Below, one piece after another: positions 1-12,310 of a DNA stretch of 64,000 nucleotides (position 1 is its first letter; every line of letters starts with the position of its first letter). Origin of the DNA: Bombyx mori (Eukaryota; Arthropoda; Insecta; Lepidoptera; Bombycidae); contig NC_085128.1 in NCBI RefSeq assembly GCF_030269925.1, forward strand, positions 6,822,501 to 6,886,500. The letters are read 5' to 3'. The notes beneath the pieces were generated by a model. It worked only from the letters and a program-made list of their open reading frames with translations, was not told the DNA's origin and did no database searches. A program made the position numbers and the translations under genes.

Positions 1-520
1 CCCATTTAAGCAATAAAAAAATTATTCTGCAAGTGTTGGAGTTATCACTTAAGCCAGACAAAGCGGATAAAATAATGTAGATGATAACAAACCTTAAGGG
101 CAGGTAATAAGTAATGCGCGAGACGTGGAATGTGTCCGTTTCCTTTTACGTAATATACGCGGAGTCTAGTGTGGGTAGCAGAATCAATGATTTTCTGGTT
201 ACAAAATGATTTGCTAATAATAATTTTTGGCAAACAAAATTTAAAATTTAAATATGTGTAGTGGAAAGTCCGGCTGTGGTCACGGTCAAACCGTGGGCAG
301 GAAGTAGGTGTGACATTGAACTTGCTTAGTTCGGCGCATGCTGCCAGGCGACCGATTGTCTATGTCAAGTGCCACAGCCTGGAGTGTCGCAAGCAATATC
401 TAAGTCCTCGCCTCTCGCAACTGCCGTAGCTATTAAGTGATGTTGCAACTAAAAACTGCCTAGGTCTGTTGTACTGGGGCGCCTTAGAACATTCTCGAAA
501 TCATTCATTAGTTATATGAT
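1..520. other. SINE tail at window edge and an unexplained GC-rich block
   Basis: Positions 1-27 are the 3' end of a Bm1-type SINE cut by the window edge. Positions 254-520 have more G+C than the surroundings, with a small hairpin cacggt-caa-accgtg. A 17-codon ORF (254-307, MCSGKSGCGHGQTVGRK) opens there. There is no long frame on either strand and no RNA family that I recognise. Confidence 0.3.
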
Positions 521-1847
521 GTTCGCAGGCTGCAAATTTTAGTGGTATTAATTTCGTTTATGTTTTTATTAAAAATTATAAAAAAAAAATGTATTACTGT
601 GATAAAATCGTTTAGGATTATGTGCCATTATTTCATTTCACACCAAAAAGACTCCCAAACTGCATATTTTAAGTTAGATGTTCATATACCAAATCTAAGA
701 CAATGATAGCTACTTTTATTACGGAATTAAAGCAAATTATTTTATTTTATTAAAGCCATCTTGGAAATTTGTAGCTTAATTTAAAGATTAAAATTCATTT
801 TTAAATGTGTACATGTTAATATGATAATAAATTGCCATTATAAAACTACCTTGTTGACTCACATTGAATCCGTCACATTGTCATGTTAAGAGGTCGTAAT
901 AATAACAGTAGGCTTACATAAACAAAGACAAAACCTTCTCATTAACTTAAATTTATATGCGTCAAGCATTCGGTGATTTATTCTATAAAAATTAATAGAG
1001 TTACACAATTATTTGACAGTTGGCATGCTTAATACATTCCAGTGATTTACCAATAAAAAAAATATACGGTAGTTCAAAATGTAGCCATGAGAATTAGTAT
1101 TTTAATGTGGTATGTATCTGAAGAATTCACGTTTTCATTTTGTTTTACAAAAGTTGTAGTTGTGTCAGACTTTTAATGTTAGAATTAAAAAAATAATAGT
1201 TAATAAATTAATTTTCTGTACATTAAAAAAATGGTAAGCAAACCCTGAGGCTCTTGTCGTAAGTAATACAAAAATTACTTTAGTTGAAATTGTTTTCTTT
1301 TTCATTAATTGTTGTCGGATTTCAATGTTTAGGTATTGCAAAAACAACATTACATTACTGAAATAAAAACTTCTTTAGCCGCGTTGAGCACTTTTTGGTA
1401 AGGGAAAACCTCCTGGGTTCTCGTCACCGATATGCTAGTGTTACGTATACCGTATATCGTAGACTATGTCTGTGTCTGTGACTATAACATCTTGTAAGTT
1501 CGCGTCACTAACATGCGTAATAGTTAGTATATTTGTAACTATACAGGTGACATATTGTGCAGCATTTGTGCTGTGTATTTACAAGTCAAGTTTATTTGCA
1601 AGTAAAATTCAATGGATTTAGTTAAAAGTTTAATGTGTATATTAATTGTTATTTCAATTAAATTGTATTTATATTTTTTCATGATTTTGCCGATACAGCC
1701 CGTAACGTAACAATAAATAAACCATTTAAACGTTTGTTATTATAATTGTTGCTTGGCGTGTCAATAGATGTGAAAACCAGATAGATATTGATATTTTGAA
1801 TTTAAACATTATGAAACTTCAAAATTTAATACTAAATTTATAAGTTA
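521..1847. other. AT-rich intergenic DNA, nothing recognised
   Basis: No frame, RNA or repeat family could be supported. The short ORF at 1165-1350 (-) is AT-driven. Confidence 0.5.
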
Positions 1848-2287
1848 CTAGCGGCCCGCTCCGGCTCCGCTCGAGGTCTTTATCAAAAATTTCAACGACG
1901 TTGTTTTATTTTTTTTAAGTAAAAGAACATTTATTGCGGCATAACTATAATATTTAGACATATACTGTCGCAACGTTTTTTGTAGATAATAGTGTGTTCT
2001 ACAAAGTCGTAGTACATTATTTTATTCTATGATCAATAGTTTTCGCAGGGCACGCGATTTAAAGAATATTTTAGGTAATTTTTTTACACCTTGGGTTACA
2101 TTATTGGAGTTATAGTGAAGATCCCTAATTTTTTTCAAAAAAGATATATAGCCTATGTCACTAGCGAACAGTGTAGCTTTCAAACAGTGAAAGAACTTTT
2201 CAAATCGGTTCAGTAGTTTCAGAGCGTATTCAATACAAACAAACAAACAAATCTTACCTCTTTATAATATTAGTATAGAAGTATAGA
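1848..2287 (-). mobile_element. Non-autonomous Helitron (Lepidoptera-wide short type)
   Basis: On the minus strand it begins TCTATACTTCTATACTAATA (2287 down), has the internal GTTTGTTTGTTTGTATTGAA and CCGATTTGAAAAG, and ends GGCCGCTAG at 1851-1848. It is flanked by A at the 5' side and T at the 3' side, the A^T insertion rule of Helitrons. The same family occurs at 17019-17443. The ORF at 2022-2246 is an accident of this repeat. Confidence 0.75.
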
Positions 2288-2388
2288 TAAGTTTTTACTT
2301 CCATCGGCAGTCCTTATGACTGACAGTTTTGTTTTATCTTGTCTTTCACTATTTATAAAAAGTAATCTTTAAGAAATACACTAAGAAT

Positions 2389-2655
2389 AATAATTACTGG
2401 TAATAGGGCGTCTCGTGAGCCCGCACGAGCAGGTACTACCATCTTGCCGCAGTAGAAGCAGTAATGCGTTGTGGTTTGAAGAGTGACGCAGCAACTGGTT
2501 GTACCGGTTGTACTGTGTATAGAACTGAGACTTGGAACTCCTGTATCAAAGTGGGTGGCGGCATTTACGTTGTTAATTTCTATGAGCTCCGGTAAACACA
2601 TAACACCAGGTGGACTGTGCGCTTGTATACACGTCTAAGCAATAAACAAAACCCA
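2389..2655 (+). mobile_element. Diverged Bm1-type SINE, tail half
   Basis: It starts taattactggtaataggg, carries the gaagcagtaatgcgttgtgg core and ends ctaagcaataaac. Many substitutions, so it is an old copy. The antisense ORF at 2353-2601 is SINE sequence. Confidence 0.8.
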
Positions 2656-3167
2656 AAAACAAAGCAGATTACGTTAATTTTATTTTCTTTATTTAATTAA
2701 ATTTGTTTTCCATTCAAATTAATTCCAAATGAAATAAACACAATGACGACTTTGATTTACGTGAATAGTGAGTTGCGTGAACTAAGTTTTAAATTGTAAA
2801 TTAAAAAAAAAATCCTTTTGCTGAATATTTTAATAACAAGTCGGAATAATTAAAGTAATTTGGTGGAACAAGTGCTATATGCTAAAAAGGTAGGCTAAAG
2901 TTTAAGTGTATTTTTGCTTCTACCTTCGTGACGATTAATAAATTACAATGTAACTGTTAAATAAAATTCGCAAATATTACAATATAGTGTCGCAAAACTA
3001 CCAACTTCTAGTTAGATGAGCTGGATAAACCTCAGTCTTCAAAGGAAAGAATAAATATAAATTGTACGTTTTTTAAGAGCGCAGACAAAAGGAGAAATGT
3101 ATTACTACTTTTACTCAGAAATATATTATATTATTATAATCAGAAATATATTATATATTAGCTTACT

Positions 3168-3262
3168 GCAGAAATAGGCCACCACCCTGCCTATTTCTGC
3201 CATGTGTAGCCCATAATTACACAAATGTCGCGGGCTTCATTCACATTACGCGATGTAATGCT
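3168..3262. repeat. Fold-back and relic of Bm1 sequence
   Basis: gcagaaataggc (3168-3179) and gcctatttctgc (3189-3200) are perfect 12-base inverted arms around nine bases, both taken from the Bm1 core. 3229-3262 resembles the Bm1 middle region in reverse. Confidence 0.5.
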
Positions 3263-4727
3263 TTCGTTTTTGATTTCATTTTTGAACATGTGAAAATAAC
3301 CTATGTCATTTTCTAATGATGTCTACCTGCCTAATTTGAACACTTGTATAGTCGCATCTCTCAATATTAGTACACTGGGCCTCTTATAATTTGGGCCACT
3401 GTGACTCGTATGTATATAATCTTTTAAATATTACTACAAGTGTTACTTTACACGAAAAGTTTGAACTTCTTTGTTTACCTAATTATATGATTAATGGTCG
3501 TGCAGTCGTTTATAAATTGCTAACGTGCACATTACTCAATACACTAATAAAATTAATTTCATGATAGATAAATCACATAATTCAAGTAATAAAAAAAAAG
3601 AACACAATATTCCTAACCTAAAAGTAGGTACATGTTATTATCCGCAACATGCTTCGTCAGATTACAGAAATAAAGTTATCAGCAACATGCTTCGTCAAAA
3701 AGTACAATACTTACTTTCAGCTGCAAGCGTCGTCATAAATAATAAAATTGTTCAACTAAATCGAAAAAAAACAAACCCATTAGATTCGTTTTATTTGCTT
3801 CGTACTAAGTCCGCGAGCATTGTATCTACTGCGACGATTACAAATCCCAGGTTGCCGTTATTGTTCTTTTGTTTTACCGTTCATGCAATTAATGCGGTGA
3901 CGTAGAAACTGTTCAGAGGACTTAAACAGCAGCAACAGCGGAAACAATTGTTATTCTTTTTTATCAATGGAATTACACCTTATTTATATGATACCAGACA
4001 AGGTTAATCTATATGACAAAAAACTTAGAAATAGAATTCGTTTGGTTCACTTCTGTCGCGAGAGTTATTATCTTAGTTCGGTAGTTCTTTTGACGTTCAA
4101 CAAGTATGTACTTTCATTTATGTTGAATTTTTTTTTTTTGATTTGATTTGATTTGACTTAATCGGATACGTGGTTATCTAATTTGTGGTTAGGCACTGAA
4201 GGGTATATTCTGATTGCTGTTTACCTATTTATCCTGTTACAATCGACCGTTCTACTTCTGTGAATTTAGTTAAACTAGAGTGAAACTTCAAGTTATAATT
4301 TGTCATCCTGCCTCTCACGGCACATCAAGGTTGTTATTGAGGCAGCCCTGGCGTAATCCGAGGCGGTAACTTGTCAACTAAGTCGTGTGTATGCGGCGCT
4401 CGCATACTCGCTCTTGTCAATACGCAATAAACTCTACGCTTACTGGGATGCCACGCTGTGCGACGTATCGTTCCGCAAATTTTATATATGTAATTATATT
4501 CTATGCAACCAAAATATAAAAACGAATTTCGACTATAGTTTGTCAGAGTAAATCGCCATTGTAAAATACTATACATATAAATAAATATTTAGTAAATGTC
4601 CACTTATAGAATACTTTAATTTCACTAGTTTCTTGGGGTCTTCAAAGAATGCTGAGGCCACAAAAAGTTGTGAGCTGAGTACAATTAACAACAAAATCTA
4701 TATAACTATAACTAACTATATAATCTA
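3263..4727. other. Intergenic DNA without a supported gene
   Basis: The frame 3525-3905 (+, 126 codons) is AT-rich and low in information, and contains the motif gcaacatgcttcgtca twice (3644-3659, 3682-3697), so I do not call it a gene. A leader-like patch at 4050-4105 ends in a donor-like CAACAA|gtatgt and could be a non-coding exon. The piece at 4334-4460 is GC-richer but unexplained. Confidence 0.4.
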
Positions 4728-4866
4728 GTAACTATACTTGAGACCTTAGAACTTACATCTCAAGGTGGGTGGCGCATTTATGTTATAGATGTATATGGGC
4801 TCCAGTAACCACTTATCATCAGGTGGGCTGTGCGCTCGTCCACCCATCTAAGCAATAAAAAAAATT
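4728..4866 (+). mobile_element. 5'-truncated Bm1-type SINE
   Basis: It runs from gtaactatacttgagacc to the ctaagcaataaa tail with an A-run; only the last third of the element is present. Confidence 0.85.
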
Positions 4867-5016
4867 TTTTTTGTGTTTCTTTAACCAGAAGTTGTATAAT
4901 TGATCATACGTGTGCGTCATACTGGCAGTTTGAACATCTAGATATACTGACTGACTAATCTGACTTAGGTTTCGCTTCCCTCATTCATAATTTGAATACG
5001 AAGGTTGTGCTGTAGC

Positions 5017-5575
5017 CACTGGTGGATTTACACTAGGGACAGTCGGGGCAAGTGCCCAGGGCGGCAAAATTTTAAGGGCGGAAATTTTTGAAAGTGAAAA
5101 TTTTTTTTTAGTCTTGTCAAGTAGCTCAATATAATTAATTAATTCTAATAATTAATAATTTTCTGTTTAATTGATAATTCAACAAATTCAATTTACCCAT
5201 TAGTTGTGAATTATATTATAATTTGGGTACTTTTGGTAAAAATTTTCAAAATAATTTTTTCCTTGGACATTTAAAATAATAATCGATTTTTCTATTTTCT
5301 GGAATTAGAGAAATTTAATTCGTTTTTTTTTGGATGTAATATAATTATCAGTCACCCCTAGTGCAAAAATTTTTATTGTTGTGGGGAAAAAACAAATATT
5401 TATTTATGTGTTTGGAATATATAGGTATAACATATTATAACGTTTATGCAATCAATTTAGGTATTTTAATTTTGAAAAATGATATATATAAACTATAAGT
5501 TTAATTACAATTCCAGTATTGGGACGGATTTTTTTCCGGTGCCCAGGAGCGGCATTAGGTTTAAATCCGGCCCTG
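5017..5575. mobile_element. Non-autonomous hAT-like DNA transposon with 8-base target duplication
   Basis: The left end CACTGGTGGATTTA and the right end (reverse) CAGGGCCGGATTTA match at 11 of 14 positions as terminal inverted repeats. Subterminal gcccagggcggc and gcccaggagcggc are also related. The flanks gctgtagc (5009-5016) and gcagtggc (5576-5583) agree at 6 of 8 bases, the duplication size of hAT elements. The interior is AT-rich with no ORF. Confidence 0.65.
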
Positions 5576-5648
5576 GCAGTGGCATGCACAAAACGCTACC
5601 ATCAGCTGTCTATTTATGACATATTACAATCATAGTTTCACACACACT

Positions 5649-5896
5649 ACTGGTGGTAGGACCTCTTGTGAGTCCGCGCGGGTGTGTACCACCACCCTGC
5701 CTATTTCTGCCATGAAGCAAAAATGCGTTTCGGCTTGAAGGGTGGGGCAGCCGTTGTAACTATACTTGAGACCTTAGAACTTATATCTCAAGGTGGGTGG
5801 CGCATTTACGTGGTACATGTCTATGGGCTCCAGTTACCACTTAACACCAGGTGGGCTGTGAGCTCGTCCACCCATCTAAGCAATAAAAATAAATAA
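5649..5896 (+). mobile_element. Bm1-type SINE, tail half
   Basis: Continuous from actggtggtaggacctcttg to ctaagcaataaaaataaat. It is inserted close to the hAT-like element. A weaker scrap of related sequence follows at 5935-5980. Confidence 0.88.
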
Positions 5897-6474
5897 TTCC
5901 TGTTTTAAGGTTACAACAACAGGCGTTATGTACAATTGACACTTGAACCTCATGTCTCGAGGTGGGTGTGGCATTCACGCTGAAGGTAACCGCAAAATAT
6001 CGGGCAGACCCTGAGCTTGTTTACCTGCTTATAAAATGAGCAATGACTCTGCCGAGTGGCGTATTTAAAGTTTTTCTCTTGTGGAGCTTATAGTATTTTA
6101 AGTGCTTCATAATACGTATTTTCTTCTGCATCCACGTAGCTTACGAAATTGGGGAAGGCGGTTTTTCTAAAAAGTGCACTTTGTTAACTGTCTAGCGCAT
6201 AGCTTTAATAGCAATAATGGGTCCGTTATAATAAGAACAAAGATTTTTCAGGTACTGAATGTTAGTTTCCATGTTAGTATACATACATATATAGTTCACA
6301 AAGGTCCAATGATTCGCAAACAAAATCTACGTTACAGAAATAAATTGATTTTATATAATTCTGAAAAAAAAAACAATAAAAAAAACCATTATATTTTAAT
6401 CGCAGTAACGTGTAAAGCGCAAATTATGTAGTTAAGATAGAAATTTAGTTTAGTTTGTTAGCGCAAATCTGTTC

Positions 6475-6725
6475 AATTATAATTTGCGTAATTACTGGTG
6501 ATAGAACCTCTTGTGAGTCCACACGTGTAGGTACCATCAACCTGCCTTTTTCTGCCGTGAAGCAGTAATGCGTTTCGGTTTGAAGGGCGGGACAGCCGTT
6601 GTAACTATACTGAGACCTTAGAACTTATATCTCAAGGTGGGTGGCGCATTTACGTTTAAGATATCTATGGGCTCCAGTAACGACTTAACGGCAGGTGGGC
6701 TGTGAGCTCGTCCACCCATCTAAAG
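6475..6725 (+). mobile_element. Bm1-type SINE lacking its tail
   Basis: It starts aattataatttgcgtaatta and stops at cacccatctaa without caataaa or an A-run. Well conserved otherwise. Confidence 0.85.
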
Positions 6726-8337
6726 ATATGTGAGCATTAGGGATATTCACACAATACTGAAAGCACCCATCAACTGAGCAATATTCAGGAAGACACGTAT
6801 AGGCATCTTTCGAGTGGCGAAACTAAAAACTTACATTACCACTACGTAAGTTATTTATTGATACTTTTTAGATATAGTAGGATAGTTTCAATGCTCAACC
6901 AATTTATAAAATGTTATCATAAATTAAATAACTATAATCCACGGACTACCTTTTGGAATACGAACGATGAGTTTTCTCCAGAAAAAGACATATAGTACAT
7001 TAGTTCTACTTTTAGTGGACTATTCCATTTCTTAATTATGGTTTAAGTTATTTCGTTTCGATATCCTTTAGTTTATGCGATGATATATAATAAAATAATT
7101 TTATTGAATATTCAATTATTATAAAATTATACGGTTATATTTGAATTTTCGATCATAAATAACTTTGATGGTTGAAATCCGGACATGTTCCAACGTGTTA
7201 TATCGGCTGTATAATTAGCAGGTTTTATACCCTTCGAGATGGGTTTATCTCGCAACCATTAATAGTTCATTGAACTCAATCGTATTAATGAATTATCTAA
7301 ATAATAATTTCTACGGATATAAATGATTTTGTCTACGTCAATAAGACTTTCAAGGCCCCACGGTGGAAAGTATATTAGCAGTTTATAAAAGAATTGAGGA
7401 ACTACTAAATTATATACCATACGTGTCGTTGAAACAGCAGTAGCCAGCTGTGGGCTGGTGGTGAATTAGATCGTTTAATGATCTTAAATCAGCTTTAAAA
7501 CGTAGTGCATTTATTTTGAGTCTTATTTAAGAGCATATTTATTAATAAATAAAAATAAATTAATAACAATTAGAATTAATAATAATAAATTTAAAATAAC
7601 GTTAGCCACTAATTCGATAAATAAAATTATCGGATTAACGGCTAACTTTATTTTCCATTCGTACACAAATGCTCAAAGCATTTTAATTCGAATTCAAAGC
7701 CTTCATCAACTTAAATGTCATTAGAATATACCTTTTTAATATCAAAACATGTTAAAAAATAACTACAGTCCCGAGTAGAATCGGCTAAACAAACTCAACA
7801 GTCTGGTCTTTTTTTGATTATCCGTTATTTTTTATTCTTTTCTCTTCTTTATTATCACCATATTACATAATGTACATAAAATACAATAGAATTAATGAAT
7901 GGAAACGGTCTGGAGTGACCAATTCATTTGAGCATAAAAAATGTTCTATTTTTTAAGTAGTCACTAAGACTAGGCTTCCGCCAAATTTGCATGCACTACA
8001 CTACATTTTACATCGCGTGGATGGAGATCTGTGCAATCAGTACTAAGATAAAAGTGTTGGGTTTCGTCGAAAAATCCAAAAACTCTATAATTATAATATT
8101 ATTATTACTATTATTAAATCTTTATTTCAGTAAAGAGACCATACATTTTGATCTTAAGTATTATTTATAATCTATGCTAGTAACTTGTAAACCCAATATA
8201 TAACCTGACTATTGAGTCTTTGCCTGTTCTAAGTTAGGTATACTTCCTTTATTACTACAATTTCACGTAGTCTTCGCTTTACTCAAAATACATAAATTGC
8301 ATATTTTTTCTGTCCCTACCTAATCGTTGGTAGCCTA
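6726..8337. other. AT-rich intergenic DNA, nothing recognised
   Basis: No supported coding frame, RNA gene or known repeat. Short palindromic TA-rich tracts occur around 7080-7140 and 7540-7600. Confidence 0.5.
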
Positions 8338-8990
8338 AGGGGCTATTCCAGCTTCGCGTGGACCGATAGGTGAGCTCACGAGCTCAACCTGAGAGAATTC
8401 ATAACACTAGCCCTAGCAAGAGCAGTGCTTTGCTTGAATAGTAAAAATCAAACCCGTAAAATTATAATTTGCGTAATTACTGGTGGTAGGACCTCTTGCA
8501 AGTCCGCGCGGGTAGGTACCACCGCCCTGCCTATTTCTGCTGTGAAGCAGTAAATGCGTTTCGGTTTGAAGGATGGGGCAGCCGATGTAACTATACTTAG
8601 ACCTTAGAACTTATATCTCAAGGTGGGTGGCGCATTCACGTTGTAGATGCCTATGAGCTTCATTAACCACTTAACACCATGTGGGTTGTGAGCTCGTCCA
8701 CCCATCTAAGCAATAAATAAACAAAGAATCTACTACCTGATCGGAATCGCGACTCACTGAGAAGATCCGGCGAGAAACTCGTGGATTATGTCTATGGGCT
8801 AGTTCGCACGTCGAACTCTTCGTCGGAGTCGACGGATTCGGCGAGGAACATAAACTGCCCTATGCGGTACACTTTCAGAGATCGTCCTGGTTATGCCTCA
8901 AATTATAAATGTTTGCAACTCCGCTCAATCCGTAGCGGTCGTCGTTGTGTGCAGTCGCCTCGAGTTTTTTGACCGAGCGGAAGTGAACAA
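8338..8990 (-). mobile_element. Jockey-like LINE 3' end interrupted by a Bm1 SINE
   Basis: 8338-8439 and 8726-8990 are two parts of the same LINE 3' region, also seen at 59446-59914 and 61551-62438: ...ctagcaagagcagtgc, then gaatctactac, gatcggaatcgcgac and gagaagatccggcgagaaac. A plus-oriented Bm1 (8440-8725, from gtaaaaatcaaacccg to caataaataaac) lies between them, with gaat on both sides. The SINE is therefore younger than the LINE. Confidence 0.75.
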
Positions 8991-9410
8991 AGGTTTATGA
9001 TAGTCATGAAACTAGTATTTAAGTCATGAATTATTCTACAAGATAATAGTCTGACTACTTTACTTTTTACTTTACTGTGGGAATAATAACATTTACATAA
9101 ATGATGGACATGAGGATTGTCTCTAAATACATATATTTTAATCATACTTCGGTAGAGTTTGTTAATAAAATGATCCTAACAGTTTCATGACTGTAGTGTA
9201 GAAAGGGAATCAGCATCCTATTTACAATAACGTTTTGTCTCGTTTATTTATATTAGGTAAATAAAGATAACAAGAGCTCTTATTCTTTACCAAAATTCAT
9301 TTTCCTAACTGAATTTAATTTAATTTGATTCTGTGATTTGGGCCCGTGAACGTTACACACAGAATGACTTATTTTCATAACATGAAAAGTTTAAAAGTTG
9401 CCATAGACAC

Positions 9411-9531
9411 AGTCCACTGGGTTTCTCGCCGGATCTTCTCAGTGGGTCGCGATTCTGTGAAGCACTACTCTTGCTAGGGCTTATGTTAGCAAATTCTCTC
9501 AGGATGAGCCCGTAAGCTCACCTACTCTTAA
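9411..9531 (+). mobile_element. Jockey-like LINE 3' fragment
   Basis: ccactgggtttctcgccgga, tcttctcagtgggtcgcgat and the run to agcccgtaagctcacc match the LINE 3' end at 61680-61790 in the opposite direction. No coding sequence is left. Confidence 0.65.
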
Positions 9532-9870
9532 CTTTTAATTACGAAATAAAATTCTGCAGTATTTTTTGTGGACCGGTAATTAATGAAAATACTAAAGTAA
9601 TAAAATCTATTAATCTTGTAATCAAACGAGTTTTGATAATGAAGTAGACTTTTTTATTCTCTTATTTTTTGCTTGCGCTTCCCCTGTCACACCTCACGCC
9701 CCCGCTGCCACGGGCCATGACTCTTTTGGCCCCAGGGAAGTGGTCAGCATCCTTTTCATACAAAAGAGCCAAATATAGACAATACATAATTAAAATTTAT
9801 TCAAACAGGCATTTCTTTACATATGTATTTACTTTATATATTTATTTACATATTCTTTACATATTTTAGC

Positions 9871-10305
9871 CGAGGAGTCAAACAGCCGCATGCGGATCGC
9901 GAGCCACATGCGGCTCTTTGGATATGAAACTGCGGCTCTTTAGTTCCATATGCAATATTATGTATTATATAAAAAAATATTCTTAATCGACTAACGAGGA
10001 TTGGGCACTATTTCTATTCTCAGCCCGTTGTTTTAAGTAAATGTTTAATTGTTTTCATTTTTTACTTAAATAATAAGTGATTAACTGATAAATATATATA
10101 TATATTATCTAATTTCTTGAAAAAATACTACTTATATAAGAATAAATAGATATTTTTGTTATGAATAATTAGATTAGTTGTATTTATTAAAAAAATTTTT
10201 TGCAAGTGCTATTTATTGTTCGCAAGAAAAAACTTTTGTGGTTCTTTTCAAATTTTGTAAATTGTAATTTTTGGCTCTTGCGACTCAAAAGGTTACCGAC
10301 CTCTG
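9871..10305. mobile_element. Degenerate hAT-like element
   Basis: The left part (gaggagtcaaacagccgc, then gagccacatgcggctctttgg) and the right part (ggctcttgcgactcaaaagg, ttaccgacctctg) are the subterminal pattern of hAT elements with CAGAGGTCGG-type ends. The outer bases and target duplication are eroded. ORFs called in and beside it are not genes. Confidence 0.5.
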
Positions 10306-12022
10306 TCCTACGGTAAGCACGCTCAAGCCTGGAAGGGGCAGATTTGATGCATCTTACGATACCCCACCACTGACCCCGCTCAAGGCCATTCTGATGCACT
10401 CATTTTATCATATTATTATGTATACTCAAATAATTTACAGCACAAAAGTTCCTTGATAGTTTTCTAAAGGCTTAGAGATTAAAGAAATTTTTTTTGGGTT
10501 TTGTGACAAACCCGCCAAAAGAGTTATTTATCTTACATCATAGACCATCGCCGTCAAAGCAACGCTATGCTTATACCTAGTAGATTGTATTTATATTGTG
10601 CTCATCAGAAACCTTGAAGAATTCGTTAATATTTTATTTTATGGCACATTGACATCGCACTAAATTTTCAAACAGGATTAGGAGGTAGAAATTACAATTT
10701 TAATTTATATCTGAAGAATTTCCACTTATAAACGATACAAATCGCACGGATAACCCTCTTCCGAATTTTGAACACTAAAGAATATGTGATTATTATATTT
10801 TCAATTATACTTTCATTTTTTAACATACGATAATTTATATATGTATTATTTGCGATTGAAAACATTTCATTCGATTTAATGAGCCCAAATGATAAACGAA
10901 ACAACTTTATAGCTACCGGTAAATAGCAATGAATTCAGCATTTTTAATTAATATGTTTCGGAGCATTATTTAATCTGACAATCTAAATTATTCTACCATA
11001 AAGCTCTCATAAACGTGAAACATGTACAAACAAAAAGTATTTCATTATTATTTCCCAACAATTTTTTTAAAAATAATCACTCCATTAAATGAATGCTATG
11101 CATTTATAACAGTAAATAACAACATGCATATTATTATATGAATATCTAGATCTTGTTATGATCGTTAGCTGTTATATTCGTCTTAGGAAGATAATCATTG
11201 ATTTGACATTATGTAAAGTCAACTGAGAAAATGTTGAAATTAATTAAATTAACTTAATAGCATCTGTTGATTTATCTTGCTTGGCCAAATTCTCGACATG
11301 TTTGATCTTAAATGAAATTGCTGCTATGAATTATGATTTTTGTTTTTGTCCACTAAACTTCCGCACAATTGAAATAGATAAATATGTCAAAGAAAATCTT
11401 TTTTTAAGCATATCGCTTAAAACTCAATAATACAATAGCATCAATTATAATTTGGAATGTTGAAATAATAAAAATCGGACTTAATGTCCCACAAATCAAG
11501 AATTATTATTTCTTGTTCCATTCAGTGTTTGTACTTACAAAATTATCGATTTCTGGTTTCTGTAAACTAATGTCAGAAACATTAATGATTAGCTGTGGTT
11601 ATTTCCATTAGGTTTTAGGTCAAATTAGGCAGGAAAAAAGACATTTCTAATATAGTTCGCCGTTATTTTTTAAATGAAATTTTACTATTGTATTGATGGG
11701 TGAACATGCTCACTATCTACTAATCACCTGGTGCGAAGTGATTACGGAAGTCCATATATATCATAACGTGAATGCTACAATCCACTCTCAAGTTGAATTG
11801 TTTTGCATGACTGCCGAAATAATCAGAAGCTTGGTACTAATCTTTCTCTGCCACCAGTTTTCTTACATTGCAGAAGTCATTCTTGAACACGTGCTAAGTA
11901 CGTATTTCCTTAGAAAAAAAAACCTGCCGGCTGGATTTGATCACCGCCAACTCATCGTTTAAAATACAGAGCATAGAAAAGTTTAGCTAAAAAAATGAAT
12001 CTTAAAGGCTATTGATTGTAAA
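10306..12022. other. AT-rich intergenic DNA with one very old SINE
   Basis: 11693-11965 aligns loosely with a reversed full Bm1 (gggtgaacatgctcac, atcacctggtg, gaacacgtgctaagtacgta, ccttagaaaaa). This explains the 89-codon ORF there. Nothing else is recognised. Confidence 0.4.
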
Positions 12023-12310
12023 TCTATATACTATGACGTGAAGCAAAAACTTTGTACTCCTTTTTACGAAAATTGCACACACAGAGGAGTATGAAATTTT
12101 CCACACTTATAGAGAATATAGAGAAGGAGTGCAGATTGCTAATATTTTTTTAAAAATTATGCATTAAAAATATGTACATTAAATAAATAAATAAAACATT
12201 ACACACACTACCATGTATTTGACCCACACACATAATATATATATTCTTTGTTTATTGTCAAACTTTTGTTATTGCTTAAGGTCTGTGGTCAAATTGAGAA
12301 TAGGTTAATA
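12023..12310 (+). repeat. Interspersed repeat with Helitron-like 5' end, copy A
   Basis: It starts TCTATATACTATGACGTGAA after an A and runs through gaagcaaaaactttgtac, ccacacttatagagaatata and gtggtcaaattgagaatag. A second copy lies at 27437-27727 in reverse. No ORF. The TC start after A suggests a Helitron relative, but I cannot place the 3' CTAG end. Confidence 0.55.

Noticed and set aside
3525..3905. 126-codon plus-strand frame
   Set aside because: AT-rich, Asn/Lys/Ser-heavy, with an internal duplicated motif and no domain; length is within chance for this composition.
11693..11962. 89-codon frame
   Set aside because: It tracks a very decayed reversed Bm1 SINE.
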